Part shown: positions 48,089 through 58,370 of the stretch, piece by piece
Layout: the number at the start of each line of letters is the position of its first letter
How positions within the stretch are numbered: the stretch's first letter is position 1
NCBI RefSeq assembly: GCF_017347095.1
Contig: NZ_JADPRZ010000003.1
Location: forward strand, 62,001-126,000
DNA from: Sporosarcina sp. E16_8
GTDB taxonomy: Bacteria; Bacillota; Bacilli; Bacillales_A; Planococcaceae
DNA: 64,000 nt
Direction of reading: 5' to 3'
Program-made: the position numbers and the translations under genes
The notes under the pieces: generated by a model
The model's input: only the letters and a program-made list of their open reading frames with translations
Told to the model about the DNA's origin: nothing
Database searches by the model: none

Positions 48089-49549
48089 TTATGCTTTTGT
48101 ATAACGAAGTACAGGGAAACGTGCCGCCTTCGTTTCATCAAGACGATTAATGACGGTTGTATGCGGTGCATTTTGTACGATTTCTGGGTTTTCTTCTACT
48201 TCTTTTGCAATTTGGATAAGCGCGTCACAGAATGCATCGAGTGTTTCTTTGGATTCTGTTTCTGTAGGCTCAATCATCATGCCCTCCTCCACGTTAAGCG
48301 GGAAGTAAATTGTAGGCGGGTGATAGCCAAAGTCAAGCAGTCGCTTCGCCATATCCAGCGTACGCACGCCAAGTTTCTTCTGACGGCGACCAGACAGAAC
48401 GAATTCATGTTTACAATGACGGTTATATGGCAAATCGAAATGTGGCTCCAATCTGCGCATCATGTAGTTCGCATTCAATACAGCATATTCCGTAACAGCT
48501 TTCAAGCCGTCTGGACCCATTGAACGAATATACGTGTATGCACGCAGATAGATGCCGAAGTTACCGTAGAACGGTTTAACACGGCCAATCGACTGTGGCA
48601 GATTGTATTCAAAGGTGTAAACTTCATCTTTTTTCACAAGGACTGGTTTCGGAAGGAATGGAATAAGGTCCTTCTTCACGCCTACAGGGCCCGAACCAGG
48701 TCCGCCGCCGCCGTGTGGTCCTGTGAATGTTTTATGCAAGTTCAAGTGAACTGCATCGAAGCCCATATCGCCAGGACGTGCTTTAGACATAACAGCGTTC
48801 AAGTTTGCGCCGTCATAATAAAGCTTTCCGCCAGCAGCGTGAACGATTTCGGCCATTTCGAGAATTTCTTCTTCGAAAAGGCCAAGTGTGTTCGGATTCG
48901 TCAGCATAAGCGCCGCCGTGTCATCCCCTACATGTCGTTTCAAATCCTCAAGATCAACAAGACCGTCTTCACCTGATTTGACTGTAATCGTATCGAAACC
49001 AGCAACTGTAGCTGAAGCCGGGTTTGTACCATGTGCAGAATCGGGAACAAGTACTTTCGTACGTTTGAAGTCACCGTTTGCTTCATGGAAAGCCCGAATC
49101 ATCATCAAAGCTGTCCACTCGCCGTGCGCTCCTGCCGCCGGCTGAAGTGTTACTTCGTCCATTCCTGTAATTTCTACAAGATGCTCTTGTAGGTCATACA
49201 AAACTTCCAATGCACCTTGAACAGTCGACTCATCTTGTAATGGGTGAATATTCGCAAACCCAGGATAACGTGCAACAGATTCGTTGATTTTAGGATTATA
49301 TTTCATCGTACATGATCCAAGTGGATAAAATCCTGAATCGATACCATGGTTACGATTTGAAAGTGCAGTGTAATGACGCATAATATCAAGTTCAGAAACT
49401 TCCGGAAGTTCAGCAACTTCCTCGCGTACAAACCCCTTTGGCAATAGATCAGAAAGGTCAAGTTCAGGTACATCCAACTCAGGGAGACTGTAGCCTATCC
49501 GTCCTTCTCTCGTAATTTCAAAAATTAACGCCTGGTTATCTTTATGCAT
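48089..49549 (-). CDS. gcvPB: Glycine dehydrogenase (decarboxylating) subunit 2
   Basis: A 486-residue subunit of the P protein. It carries the PLP lysine in [18 protein letters not shown] and [16 protein letters not shown]. With GcvPA it decarboxylates glycine and loads the H protein lipoyl arm. Its start overlaps the gcvPA end by eight bases. Confidence 0.96.
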   Translation of the reverse strand: MHKDNQALIFEITREGRIGYSLPELDVPELDLSDLLPKGFVREEVAELPEVSELDIMRHYTALSNRNHGIDSGFYPLGSCTMKYNPKINESVARYPGFANIHPLQDESTVQGALEVLYDLQEHLVEITGMDEVTLQPAAGAHGEWTALMMIRAFHEANGDFKRTKVLVPDSAHGTNPASATVAGFDTITVKSGEDGLVDLEDLKRHVGDDTAALMLTNPNTLGLFEEEILEMAEIVHAAGGKLYYDGANLNAVMSKARPGDMGFDAVHLNLHKTFTGPHGGGGPGSGPVGVKKDLIPFLPKPVLVKKDEVYTFEYNLPQSIGRVKPFYGNFGIYLRAYTYIRSMGPDGLKAVTEYAVLNANYMMRRLEPHFDLPYNRHCKHEFVLSGRRQKKLGVRTLDMAKRLLDFGYHPPTIYFPLNVEEGMMIEPTETESKETLDAFCDALIQIAKEVEENPEIVQNAPHTTVINRLDETKAARFPVLRYTKA

Positions 49550-50888
49550 GAAGGGCCTCCATTTCCTGCACTAGTGCATCGATTTCTTCTTTCGTACGCT
49601 GTTCTGTAACAGCGATTAGTGCATGGTTAGCAAATTCAGGATACGTCAGACCTAGGTCATAACCACCTATTATCCCTTTTGCAAATAACCTTGTATTTAC
49701 TTCTTTTACAGACTGTTTGCAATCAACGACGATTTCGTTGAAATGTGATCCACTAAATTTAACGTTGAAACCAGCTTTTTCAAAGGTTTCTTTCGCATAG
49801 CGCGTTTTGACAATATTCTGGTAGGCGATTTCTTGTGCGCCCACTTTACCAAGTGCAGTCATTGCTACTGAAGCAGCAAGTGCATTTAAAGCTTGGTTCG
49901 AACAGATGTTGGACGTCGCTTTATCACGACGGATATGCTGTTCACGTGCTTGAAGTGTCAAAACGTATCCGCGACGGCCTTCATCGTCTGTAGTTTCACC
50001 GACAAGTCGACCTGGAACTTTACGCATCAACTTTTTCGTTACCGCGAAATAACCGCAATGCGGTCCGCCAAATGATTCAGGAATACCGAACGGTTGTGCA
50101 TCACCAACTGTAATGTCAGCGCCAAGCTTACCTGGAGGTGTTAATATGCCAAGTGCAAGAGGATTTGATGAAACAACGAATAGTCCACCTTTCGCGTGTG
50201 CAATTTCTCCGATTGTTTGAATGTCTTCAATCTGACCGAAGAAGTTTGGATATTGCACAAGAACTGCAGCTGTATCCTCGTCCATCATTTCTTCCAACTT
50301 AGCCATATCAGTAACGCCATCTTTTTGTGGAATTGTGACAACTTCGATATACTGTCCAGTCGCATAGGAAAGGACTACATCACGGGATTCAGGGTTAACG
50401 GTTTCAGAAACAAGAAGTTTCTTACGGCGTGTATGGCCTGATGCAAGTGTCCCAGCTTCAGCAAGTGCCGTCCCGCCGTCGTACATAGATGAGTTTGCAA
50501 GGTCCATACCAGTCAGTTCACAGATCATTGTCTGGAATTCAAAGATTGCTTGCAATTCACCTTGGGAGATTTCCGGTTGGTAAGGCGTATAAGCCGTATA
50601 AAATTCTGACCGTGAAATGACATGGTCGACGATGATCGGCTTGTAATGATCATAGACGCCCGCGCCAAGGAATGATGCATATGTACGCGCATCCGCATTT
50701 TTCGCTGCAAGTTTTGAAAGTTCTTTTGTCAATGAAGTCTCGGATTTCGCTTTTTTAATATTGTATTCGCCTTTAAATCTAACCTTTTCAGGAATATCTT
50801 CAAAAAGTTCATCTACGGAAGTAATCCCGATTGTTTTCATCATTTCATCGCGATCAGTTTCAGTCATTGGAATATAACGATGCTGCAT
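49542..50888 (-). CDS. gcvPA: Glycine dehydrogenase (decarboxylating) subunit 1
   Basis: A 448-residue partner subunit with [20 protein letters not shown] (in part), the Gly-rich [11 protein letters not shown] and [18 protein letters not shown] segments (here [14 protein letters not shown]). It lacks the PLP lysine, as usual. It is 33 bases after gcvT. Confidence 0.96.
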   Translation of the reverse strand: MQHRYIPMTETDRDEMMKTIGITSVDELFEDIPEKVRFKGEYNIKKAKSETSLTKELSKLAAKNADARTYASFLGAGVYDHYKPIIVDHVISRSEFYTAYTPYQPEISQGELQAIFEFQTMICELTGMDLANSSMYDGGTALAEAGTLASGHTRRKKLLVSETVNPESRDVVLSYATGQYIEVVTIPQKDGVTDMAKLEEMMDEDTAAVLVQYPNFFGQIEDIQTIGEIAHAKGGLFVVSSNPLALGILTPPGKLGADITVGDAQPFGIPESFGGPHCGYFAVTKKLMRKVPGRLVGETTDDEGRRGYVLTLQAREQHIRRDKATSNICSNQALNALAASVAMTALGKVGAQEIAYQNIVKTRYAKETFEKAGFNVKFSGSHFNEIVVDCKQSVKEVNTRLFAKGIIGGYDLGLTYPEFANHALIAVTEQRTKEEIDALVQEMEALHA

Positions 50889-50921
50889 GTCTACTTAACC
50901 CCTTTTCATAATGGTATATGA

Positions 50922-52019
50922 TTAGCGTTTATAAAATGGTGTAGCAATAATCACTGCTTTCAAACGCTTAGCACGAATTTCGACTTCAATTTCAGTTCCT
51001 TCAGAAGTATGTTCGCTGTTCAAAAGCGCAAAACCGATGTTCTTTTTAAGTGTCGGTGATTGTGTACCCGTTGTGACTTCACCGATTTGTTCTTCACCAA
51101 GGAATACTTTATAACCTGTACGCGGAATTCCCTTGTCAATCATTTCCACTCCGACAAGTTTACGCGGTGCACCCTTTTCTTTTTGGGAAGCCAGAACTTC
51201 TTTACCGAAGAAATCCTCTTCTTTATTCACCTTCACAACGAAACCAAGACCCGTTTCAAGTGGTGAAATATCTTTTGATAGTTCTTGTCCGTAAAGTGGT
51301 AAACCAGCCTCAAAACGAAGCGTATCACGTGCACCAAGACCTGCCGGTACAACCCCTACACTTGCGCCTGCTTTCAGAATAACAGACCATAATGCGACAA
51401 TTGCTTCAGGTGAACCGTAAATTTCGAATCCATCTTCTCCTGTGTATCCAGTACGCGAGACTAGTACTTGGTGTCCCGAAATGTCAACATTTTCTTTAAA
51501 GCGGAAAAATTTAATATCTGCTAGAGGCTCGTTCGTCAATGTTTGAAGTACTTCTTGTGCAATGGGCCCTTGCAAAGCAAGTAGTGCATAAGAAGATGAT
51601 GCGTCTTCAATTTTGACATCGACTGTAGCATGACTCTTCATCCATTCAAGATCTTTGTCGATATTTGACGCATTGACAACCAAAAGATAGTTATTATCCC
51701 CACGTTTGTAGATTAAAAGATCATCCACAGTGCCGCCGTTTTCATAACACATAGCCGTGTATTGAGCTTGTCCGTCTTTAAGTTTCGACACATCGTTCGT
51801 AACCATCTTTTGCAAATAAGATAATGCGCCTTCTCCAGTGACAAGCACTTCGCCCATATGCGAAACATCAAAAAGGCCTGCTTTTGTCCTTACAGCTTCG
51901 TGTTCAGCTTTAATGCTCGAAAACTGAACAGGTAATTCCCAACCACCAAAATCAATCGTTTTACCACCGTATTCAGCGTAGCTGTCAAAAAGGACAGTGC
52001 GTTTCAAAGAATCTGACAA
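50922..52019 (-). CDS. gcvT: Aminomethyltransferase (glycine cleavage T protein)
   Basis: A 365-residue tetrahydrofolate-dependent enzyme that releases ammonia from the aminomethylated H protein. It shows [10 protein letters not shown] near the start, [27 protein letters not shown] and [11 protein letters not shown]. It is the first gene of the operon, under a glycine riboswitch. Confidence 0.97.
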   Translation of the reverse strand: MSDSLKRTVLFDSYAEYGGKTIDFGGWELPVQFSSIKAEHEAVRTKAGLFDVSHMGEVLVTGEGALSYLQKMVTNDVSKLKDGQAQYTAMCYENGGTVDDLLIYKRGDNNYLLVVNASNIDKDLEWMKSHATVDVKIEDASSSYALLALQGPIAQEVLQTLTNEPLADIKFFRFKENVDISGHQVLVSRTGYTGEDGFEIYGSPEAIVALWSVILKAGASVGVVPAGLGARDTLRFEAGLPLYGQELSKDISPLETGLGFVVKVNKEEDFFGKEVLASQKEKGAPRKLVGVEMIDKGIPRTGYKVFLGEEQIGEVTTGTQSPTLKKNIGFALLNSEHTSEGTEIEVEIRAKRLKAVIIATPFYKR

Positions 52020-52043
52020 GTTCTATTCCCCCTTAAAAGTTTG

Positions 52044-52092
52044 ATAAAAAAGGACAGAGGTCCCCTAATTAGGAAACCTCTGTCCTTGTACC
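52044..52092 (-). terminator. Riboswitch expression-platform terminator upstream of gcvT
   Basis: Arms GGACAGAGGTTTCC and GGGGACCTCTGTCC form a strong stem followed by a T run on the minus strand. Its 5' arm overlaps the closing strand of the second glycine aptamer, so ligand binding would prevent termination (an ON switch). Confidence 0.85.
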
Positions 52093-52246
52093 TGAAAGTT
52101 TGACCTTACGGCTTTCCTCGTTGGTGGCCAGCCTAACCGGCGCTCTCCAGAGATGCGTCATGTATGAGTCTTGTTACCTGAGAGATTCATAACATAAGTT
52201 ACTTGCTCCTTCGGCGACGCCATTGCGTGCTCTCCCCATACAATCA
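52078..52246 (-). promoter_or_regulatory. Tandem glycine riboswitch
   Basis: Two consecutive aptamers on the minus strand. The first runs from GGGGAGAGCACGC through GCCGAAGGAGCAAG to ATCTCTCAGGTAACAAGACTC; the second from CTCTGGAGAGCGCCGG through CACCAACGAGGAAAGCCG to AACTTTCAGGTACAAGGACAGAG (quoted in part). These are the conserved glycine aptamer cores, and the downstream genes are gcvT-gcvPA-gcvPB. Confidence 0.95.
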
Positions 52247-52472
52247 TTCGCGTTATTCAATTGAAATGAAGATGATTAAGATTCAGACAACTAATGCCCT
52301 TTCGCCTTATATCTTAACATTTCATCTCTGTAAGCGCAATACTTTTTAATTCATAGTCGTTTATACGAACGTAAACAGTCATTAGCATAAAATCATTCGC
52401 CTTTTTGGCTATTAATTAAATTTTCATCTAATTAACGGAACGAGAAAACGACAATCGATGGTTGAATTTTTT

Positions 52473-52991
52473 TCATTTATATTCCCCCTTAAGCCTCCCG
52501 ATTTGGAATGCAATGTAATCTACAATGTCACGCAAAGATCGATTTTCCGTTTCGACTTTAAAATGAGCACCATGTAGATAGTGAGGTTTCCGATTATTAA
52601 ACAATTGTTCAAGATCGGAATGTGTCGACCTTTGTACAATCGGACGATTTCGATCCGTGGAAATCCGTCGCCATATGTCGCGAAACGGGGCATTTAGAAA
52701 AAAGACAAGACCTGTCTTTCGCATAATCTCCCTATTTTCTTTACGCATCGCAACACCACCACCTGTCGCAATTATACAAAATTCATCACGGAACGTGCGA
52801 AGGAACTCTGTTTCCATTTCACGGAAACGTTCTTCACCATACATTTCAAATATTTGAGGTATCGTCAAACCAGTCATCCTCACGATTTCAGTATCCATAT
52901 CATAATATGGCATTTTCGTCGCAAAACTGAGCCGTTTTCCGATTGCACTTTTACCGCACCCCATATAACCAATCAAATACACTTTTTTCAT
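52473..52991 (-). CDS. aroK: Shikimate kinase
   Basis: A ~172-residue kinase with Walker A GYMGCGKSAIG at the N-terminus, the shikimate-binding DMDTEIVRMTG, GGGVAMRKENR and the lid Arg in DRNRPIVQ. It follows the comG operon, as in B. subtilis. The start at 52991 is preferred over a GTG four codons upstream. Confidence 0.94.
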   Translation of the reverse strand: MKKVYLIGYMGCGKSAIGKRLSFATKMPYYDMDTEIVRMTGLTIPQIFEMYGEERFREMETEFLRTFRDEFCIIATGGGVAMRKENREIMRKTGLVFFLNAPFRDIWRRISTDRNRPIVQRSTHSDLEQLFNNRKPHYLHGAHFKVETENRSLRDIVDYIAFQIGRLKGEYK

Positions 52992-53021
52992 GTCATCACC
53001 CACTTGGCAGAACGAATAGCT

Positions 53022-53207
53022 TTATCCGTTCCGTTTCATTGTTCTCACCGTTTCGTTTTCATAATACGTTTCAAGCGAATCGTAAGTCCGTTGAATACTA
53101 TCATGCCATGAAACGAGGGAGAAAAGAAAGAGACTAACGAAAAATAATAAAATAATTGCGGCCGCAAGCATGGCGCCATGTTCATTTCGGATATAATCCA
53201 ACTGCAA
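53022..53207 (-). CDS. comGG: ComGG-like minor pseudopilin (short)
   Basis: A 61-residue protein with a pilin-like hydrophobic helix near the N-terminus (HGAMLAAAIILLFFVSLFLF). Its place after comGF marks it as ComGG, but it is about half the usual length and ends soon after the helix and a short polar segment. Confidence 0.65.
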   Translation of the reverse strand: MQLDYIRNEHGAMLAAAIILLFFVSLFLFSLVSWHDSIQRTYDSLETYYENETVRTMKRNG

Positions 53208-53619
53208 AACCCCTTACTTTAACGGAATCATTTAACATTGTCACATGAGCAGTTATAGTCATGCCATCAAATGTAAACGTAACTGCCTTTACTCCAGTAA
53301 CTAATGGAATATGCCCCGTTATGTCTACACGTTTCCGGATAACGGTTCCACTTTGCTCAATATCAATCAGCCCTCGATTGTTCTTAAGCCTGATTGTCCT
53401 TCCACCGTTAGTCACTCGGATTTCGCTGACGTCAGAAAGAAGATATTGTAAATCAGCCGAGAACAATTCCCATTCAGTGGATGAGTAATCTGTATAGTAT
53501 TCTTCAATCGGGCCTTTCCAAAAGAAAAATAGCAGGAATAGATGAATGAAAATAGACATGATGATTAGTTGAAAGATACTTTCTAGAAATGTATAGCCCT
53601 GTTCATTTTGCATCTTCAT
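53182..53619 (-). CDS. comGF: ComGF competence minor pseudopilin
   Basis: A ~145-residue protein with a type IV pilin-like N-terminus (NEQGYTFLESIFQLIIMSIF) and a ComGF-type C-terminal domain (IDIEQSGTVIRKRVDITGHI, VKAVTFTFDGMT). The ATG at 53619 overlaps the comGE stop (ATGA). Confidence 0.85.
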   Translation of the reverse strand: MKMQNEQGYTFLESIFQLIIMSIFIHLFLLFFFWKGPIEEYYTDYSSTEWELFSADLQYLLSDVSEIRVTNGGRTIRLKNNRGLIDIEQSGTVIRKRVDITGHIPLVTGVKAVTFTFDGMTITAHVTMLNDSVKVRGFAVGLYPK

Positions 53620-53915
53620 GAATGAACGCATTTATTGAACAACTTCTCGACTACCTCATAAGAAACACAAATGGATTGCCCGTTAATGATCCAATCATAA
53701 TCCACTCCACCAACTTGACGGACCCCCTCCATCAAACCATATGCACTAAAATAGATAGCCCCTTGATGGGCAGTTTCCGCCGCATACATATGCGCCTTCT
53801 TCATCTGTAACTTTGAGGTCACTATTGAAGCAAAAGGAAGTAGTGTCCCAAATATAACAATCACAATCGTCAACGTAAGTATCGCTTCTGGCCACGAGTA
53901 GCCCCCCTCATTCAT
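53616..53915 (-). CDS. comGE: ComGE competence minor pseudopilin
   Basis: A 99-residue protein with an N-terminal pilin segment (NEGGYSWPEAILTLTIVIVI) carrying the conserved Glu. Its stop overlaps the comGF start. The position identifies it as ComGE. Confidence 0.8.
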   Translation of the reverse strand: MNEGGYSWPEAILTLTIVIVIFGTLLPFASIVTSKLQMKKAHMYAAETAHQGAIYFSAYGLMEGVRQVGGVDYDWIINGQSICVSYEVVEKLFNKCVHS

Positions 53916-54357
53916 AGATTATCATCCTTCCACGCTGAAATTGAAATCGTATTTCGATAATACCCGAACTCGTTAAGAACGCCATTGTACCAGACTTAAG
54001 GATATCTCCATTTCCGTGGAATTCAATTCCCTTCAATTGACTGGTGGCTGATAAGCGCATTCCTTTCGGTAAAACGTATCTTGCAATTTCAACCTTACCT
54101 TTCCCACTTAAAAGGGACGTTGTAATATATTCTGCTCCTGAATCTTTGAATTGCAAGCCTGTAGCCACATAGTTTGCCATCGAATAAGCTTGTAAATTAT
54201 AAACAGTTGCCATAAACGCTTGAAGTGCGTCATCCTCAGATTCCGCTTGTATCCAATTGTCACCAATAGGTAAAATGATTGCTGTCATGATTGACAAAAC
54301 TGCTAATACCAGAATCATTTCAAGGAACGTGAATCCACTTTCCTTAGTTTGCCCCAA
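53908..54357 (-). CDS. comGD: ComGD competence pseudopilin
   Basis: A protein of about 149 residues with a prepilin motif (ESGFTFLEMILVLAVLSIMT) that ComC would cleave before Phe. The start is uncertain: the TTG at 54357 overlaps the end of comGC and puts the prepilin motif close to the N-terminus, while longer frames reach 54402. Confidence 0.82.
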   Translation of the reverse strand: MGQTKESGFTFLEMILVLAVLSIMTAIILPIGDNWIQAESEDDALQAFMATVYNLQAYSMANYVATGLQFKDSGAEYITTSLLSGKGKVEIARYVLPKGMRLSATSQLKGIEFHGNGDILKSGTMAFLTSSGIIEIRFQFQRGRMIIYE

Positions 54358-54679
54358 AACTGGCGGATCCACCCACCTTACCCACTTTTCCATCCGCGCC
54401 AATTAACAATTGTGTACCATCAGGGCATTGGGCATTTTCGGGCAAATATTCCTTTTCAGTTAATTCAGCAAGAGAGGTCGGCAGATGTTTTTCATCCATT
54501 TTAAACGCTTCAACTTGGCCTTGAACCATTTGTACATATGCTTCACATCCCTTTTCATCAATTGACTTCGAATGTTTTGTGACATTCGGGATTGCAATAA
54601 GAATGAGAACCGAAATAATCAATAGAACAATCATCATTTCAATTAAGGTGAAACCTCTTTTATTATTAATATATTTCAT
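54344..54679 (-). CDS. comGC: ComGC major competence pseudopilin
   Basis: A 111-residue major pilin with prepilin cleavage motif KRGFTLIEMMIVLLIISVL and the C-terminal ComGC pattern (QGQVEAFKMDEKHLPTSLAEL, in part). Two Cys residues (CEAYVQ and QCPDG) may form the stabilising disulfide. The start at 54679 follows GAGGGGGAA. Confidence 0.93.
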   Translation of the reverse strand: MKYINNKRGFTLIEMMIVLLIISVLILIAIPNVTKHSKSIDEKGCEAYVQMVQGQVEAFKMDEKHLPTSLAELTEKEYLPENAQCPDGTQLLIGADGKVGKVGGSASFGAN

Positions 54680-54692
54680 CAAATTCCCCCTC

Positions 54693-55748
54693 TTATAATT
54701 TATCCATCATTCCGTAAACTGGTAAAAGTAGAGCGAGATATGCAGCCAAAATACAGATTGCAATGATACTAAATAAAGCTGGTTGCAACATAGCTAAAGC
54801 CTTCGTCAACTTTTCATCAATCGTTTGACTAAGATGTTCACTGTAGATTTGCAGTTCTTTCGCTAGATAGCCACTGTCCTCACCATGCTTGGCAAATGCC
54901 GCTAGTTGGTGCATCAACCCTTCTGTCCTACCTAACGCAGTGTGGAACGAATCACCGAATACGACCTGAGCTTTGACGTTTTTCGTGATCTCACTTAACA
55001 CCGCATCCAGGTTTTGTTCAATTAATACGTCTAGAGCATTTTGCAAAGAAAGACCCGACTGAAGCAAGCCCCCAATTTCACTAGCAAAGTCGCGGGTCTT
55101 TATAATCGAGAAAAAGGTTCCCGCGATAGGCATTGACATTAACACACGAATTTTCGTTTCAGGTGCAAGCTTTTTGTAGACTACCGTACAAACTACTGTT
55201 AGTAATGCCGAGACTAATACCACGCTTATGATGACATCAGGGATTTTCGTCACGAGTGTTGGTAACGCTGAAATAAACCCATCGTCTTCACTCTTCCTTG
55301 AAATCGCTAATGCCTCCATATTAGGTAAAAAGAACCTACGGAAAGCCATAAGCAAAGTGGCAATTAGTATAAAAAGCACAATAGGATAAATAAGTATATT
55401 TCTGAATTTCCTCCTTTTTTCCTCCACTTTTCTCATCCGAATCGCCATGCAACCTATGGCTTGTGCGACCCGCCCGTCTACCTCAGCAATCGCGATAGGA
55501 AGAAGCGTTCCCGATGAGAATCCAAAACTTGCAAGGATATGAGTGACACCAAGCCCTTTCTTAAAATCATTATTCATTTCTACTAACAAAGGAGTATAAT
55601 TTTTCAAATGATGTGGTACTAATAAAGTAACCGCGTCATGAAATGTATAACCTTCAATTAATAAAACAGATAGTCTTTCGAGGAATACCGGTCGATTTAG
55701 AAGGTTTTCCTTTTTACGAAAAAGCGATTTTATGTTCAACTTATTCAT
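54693..55748 (-). CDS. comGB: ComGB competence pilus membrane platform protein
   Basis: A 351-residue GspF-family membrane protein with about three to four membrane segments (LIYPIVLFILIATLLMAF; VISVVLVSALLTVVCTVVY; and a C-terminal helix). It anchors pilus assembly driven by ComGA. Its start overlaps the comGA stop. Confidence 0.93.
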   Translation of the reverse strand: MNKLNIKSLFRKKENLLNRPVFLERLSVLLIEGYTFHDAVTLLVPHHLKNYTPLLVEMNNDFKKGLGVTHILASFGFSSGTLLPIAIAEVDGRVAQAIGCMAIRMRKVEEKRRKFRNILIYPIVLFILIATLLMAFRRFFLPNMEALAISRKSEDDGFISALPTLVTKIPDVIISVVLVSALLTVVCTVVYKKLAPETKIRVLMSMPIAGTFFSIIKTRDFASEIGGLLQSGLSLQNALDVLIEQNLDAVLSEITKNVKAQVVFGDSFHTALGRTEGLMHQLAAFAKHGEDSGYLAKELQIYSEHLSQTIDEKLTKALAMLQPALFSIIAICILAAYLALLLPVYGMMDKL

Positions 55749-56274
55749 CTCGCATCACAATTGGCCTGTTATATTTCCGAATAAGCGACTCCACTTTTTG
55801 TTCTTCAGGAACAACTACCCTTTCTCCTTTCATAATGGAGTCCGTCATTCGATTAAGCGTGCCTCCTTGGATAATTTCAAATACTGCTCCCCTTTTTCCG
55901 GAAGCATTTCGAATGAGGCGCTGCGCTGAGATACAGACCACGGTTTGTCTCAATTCTTCGGCAGAAATACCAAAATCCATCATTCTATAAAAACAGCCTG
56001 CAGGATCTTTAGAATGGACAGATGTCAGTACTAAATGCCCAGTTAAGGCGGCTTGAATCGCAATTTTCGCGGTTTCACTGTCCCGAATTTCTCCAATCAT
56101 AATAACATCAGGTGAATGGCGTAATATCGCTTTTAGACCCGCCGAATATGTCATACCGGACCGTTCGTTCACTTGAATTTGAAGCAGATGCGAATGATTA
56201 TTTTCAACAGGATCTTCCAATGTGATCACATGCCGTTCTAGATGATTGACAGTAAGCCACAGTATGAAAACATG
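55741..56274 (-). pseudogene. comGA: ComGA traffic ATPase, 3' fragment cut by the prophage
   Basis: The C-terminal half of the competence secretion ATPase: ITLEDPVE (Asp box), GLKAILRHSPDVIMIGEIRD (Walker B), TGHLVLTSVHSKD (His box) and ISAQRLIRN. Full ComGA has about 350 residues; here the frame runs upstream only to a stop at 56275-56277 and has no start or Walker A. The gene before this point is replaced by prophage DNA, and the 5' half must lie beyond the window at the far end of the prophage. Competence pilus assembly would be lost unless the prophage excises or an alternative exists. Confidence 0.9.
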
Positions 56275-56277
56275 TTA
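56230..56277. other. Prophage/comGA junction (att site)
   Basis: Homology to ComGA is clear from the codon at 56229 and ends at the stop at 56275-56277, so the host-phage junction lies in this interval. The core cannot be fixed without the other end. Confidence 0.7.
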
Positions 56278-56554
56278 ATAACGTTGATTTACCAATAAAT
56301 AAAACAGTCACCCTTTTATATAGAAGGTAGCTGTTTTCTGAGTATTACAGAAGTCATAACGACAGTTAAAATATCACTGTTTTCTAAATTGACCCACAAA
56401 TAAAAAAGACGACACCCACATGATTGTGAGTAGTCGTCTTTTTCATTATGCTATTTCAAAAGATATTGACACGATATCGGCCTGCTATAAAGATTCCCCC
56501 TCCATCACTGAGTATTCTTATATATATTAAGGAGACCATTAAACTAAAACCTCT
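56278..56554. other. Prophage end, non-coding
   Basis: About 280 bases between the att junction and the first prophage gene. It holds an imperfect AAACAG/CTGTTT hairpin at about 56300-56336 and a strong terminator at 56403-56446. No gene is seen. Confidence 0.6.
56403..56446. terminator. Terminator at the prophage edge
   Basis: Arms AAAAAGACGAC and GTCGTCTTTTT with a partly paired middle. It would shield comG from prophage transcription. Confidence 0.75.
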
Positions 56555-57340
56555 CTATTTTTTATGTAAATCTTGATTTTTCCCAAGCGATAAGCGTCTA
56601 ACTTTATCAGATTTCAATAAAACTAAATTGCCCTCTTGATCATAAGCAAAAATCTGGCCTTCATTTAATTGTTCTTTATTTATCAAGGGGGTCCTTACAA
56701 TATGCGGTGTACCCTTATATCTTAGTCTTTTGAGGTCAACTACTCCGGATTCTAATAAATCACCTACAATGCCGCTTACATCTTCATATATAATTCGATA
56801 ATTATCTTCATAGATAAGCTCTATACGATCTACCAAATAAGATTCTTTCTCATCTATTAAATAACTATCATTGTTGAAGCCAACAATAAACTGATATTCT
56901 CGGGTAGCAAAATCCTTGTACCAATGGACTAATATATCTGGCTTCAACTTTTTACTTTCTTTGTCGTAAATCAAACCCTTGGCTGTATTGTGATTTTTAG
57001 GTGCAAATGCTAAATTCTCGATTAAATTGTTTTTTTCGTTATTATCAAGATGGTCAATCACAATTTTATCTTTAAGCGAATCTTGAAATTCTACTTCTCC
57101 ATACCAAAGTTGCATAATTACTTGGTGAAGCTTTTTTGCTTTTCCCCATTTCTTTGCTCCAGTATAAACATAAGGTTTTTTCTCAATAAGCTTTACATAC
57201 CAATTCACTCCCAATAATTCATCATAGAATTTGTTCTGATAATCTGTGATACCCCATACGTTGTCTTTCTCATCTTTGAAATATATTTTATTACTATCAT
57301 AAGATAACGTTAATGGGAGACCTTTATTCTTTTTCTTCAT
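56555..57340 (-). CDS. HNH endonuclease-like prophage protein
   Basis: A ~261-residue protein with an HNH_3-type motif at about residues 75-120: LHQVIMQLWYG, VIDHLDNNEKNNLIENLAF and PKNHNT. This resembles free-standing homing endonucleases of phages. The C-terminal 140 residues are not recognised. The start at 57340 follows GGAAGTGGG. It is the outermost prophage gene. Confidence 0.6.
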   Translation of the reverse strand: MKKKNKGLPLTLSYDSNKIYFKDEKDNVWGITDYQNKFYDELLGVNWYVKLIEKKPYVYTGAKKWGKAKKLHQVIMQLWYGEVEFQDSLKDKIVIDHLDNNEKNNLIENLAFAPKNHNTAKGLIYDKESKKLKPDILVHWYKDFATREYQFIVGFNNDSYLIDEKESYLVDRIELIYEDNYRIIYEDVSGIVGDLLESGVVDLKRLRYKGTPHIVRTPLINKEQLNEGQIFAYDQEGNLVLLKSDKVRRLSLGKNQDLHKK

Positions 57341-57451
57341 ACACAAACCCACTTCCCGAATATTATATACTTAATATTACCTCAAACCGTATTAATTTAG
57401 ATGGTTTTTCTTCTATTTTCTCCAAATGTAAAGCGTAATCTCCTAGTGTAC

Positions 57452-58336
57452 TCACTCATTTATCGATAGAATACTGCCGATACACGGACGACCATCACGC
57501 TCAACTAACCAATTATAAAACGGCACAGTAGGCACATTTGAAGCCTTGTCCTCCACAGATGTTACATTGACCTTCATATTATACCGACGCTCTATAACCT
57601 TACTATGTGCCCCTTTATATACTGCTCGTAATGTACTGGATATTGTTAGTATTCCCTCATTAACATCACGAATGATATTTAACAAAATATCTTTAGCGCG
57701 AACAAAGTCACGTGCATCATTTATTTGAGATGCTAGTACAACTTTGTGCAGCTCATCCTTCAATTCATCTTTCATTGGTAATGAGTGCATGAAATCAAAC
57801 AGCGTTACTTGATACTCATTCATGTACTCTTTTTTCCTTTCAGCTTGCAAAGCTAATTCGTCCCCGACGCTTATAATATTATTTGCTTGTTTAGAACTTA
57901 AAAGATTAAAAGATTCTAGTGATTGATTCTCAGATTGTGGAGGACAAGCCACGTCATTACTAGCTTCACCGACTATCACCCGTTGAGACACTTCCGATGG
58001 GACATTTTCATCAAAAGGTAAAATCTTATAGATGCTAGCCCCCTTGATTCCGTTTAGTTTGGTACCAGGCACTTTTTCTATGATTTCTAATTCTGCTAAT
58101 TTTTTAATAGAACGATAAACAGTCTTAGTAGAAACACCTACTTGATCCGCAATTGTTTCAGCTTTTAAATGTGAAGCCCCTGGATACATTAATGAACGTG
58201 AAGCGAGTTTGAAAACGATGGCACGCTCTGATTCTGTTAAATTGAAATAATGTGCTGCTATGTGATCCTCCACACTCTTATCCATATCTGCTACTGATTC
58301 AAATGTTTTGTATGCTGATAAATATTCAAACGGCAT
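57452..58336 (-). CDS. Winged-helix replication/regulatory protein of the prophage
   Basis: A ~294-residue protein with an N-terminal winged helix (SHLKAETIADQVGVSTKTVY, RSIKKLAELEIIEKV), typical of phage and plasmid replication initiators or regulators. The C-terminal half is helical and unrecognised. Its first ~115 residues are homologous to the truncated gene in the spo0A-linked element (19513-19827). The start at 58336 follows GAGGTGAAG. Confidence 0.6.
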   Translation of the reverse strand: MPFEYLSAYKTFESVADMDKSVEDHIAAHYFNLTESERAIVFKLASRSLMYPGASHLKAETIADQVGVSTKTVYRSIKKLAELEIIEKVPGTKLNGIKGASIYKILPFDENVPSEVSQRVIVGEASNDVACPPQSENQSLESFNLLSSKQANNIISVGDELALQAERKKEYMNEYQVTLFDFMHSLPMKDELKDELHKVVLASQINDARDFVRAKDILLNIIRDVNEGILTISSTLRAVYKGAHSKVIERRYNMKVNVTSVEDKASNVPTVPFYNWLVERDGRPCIGSILSINE

Positions 58337-58370
58337 CGTCTTCACCTCACTTTCATCCCTGGTTGATTAT

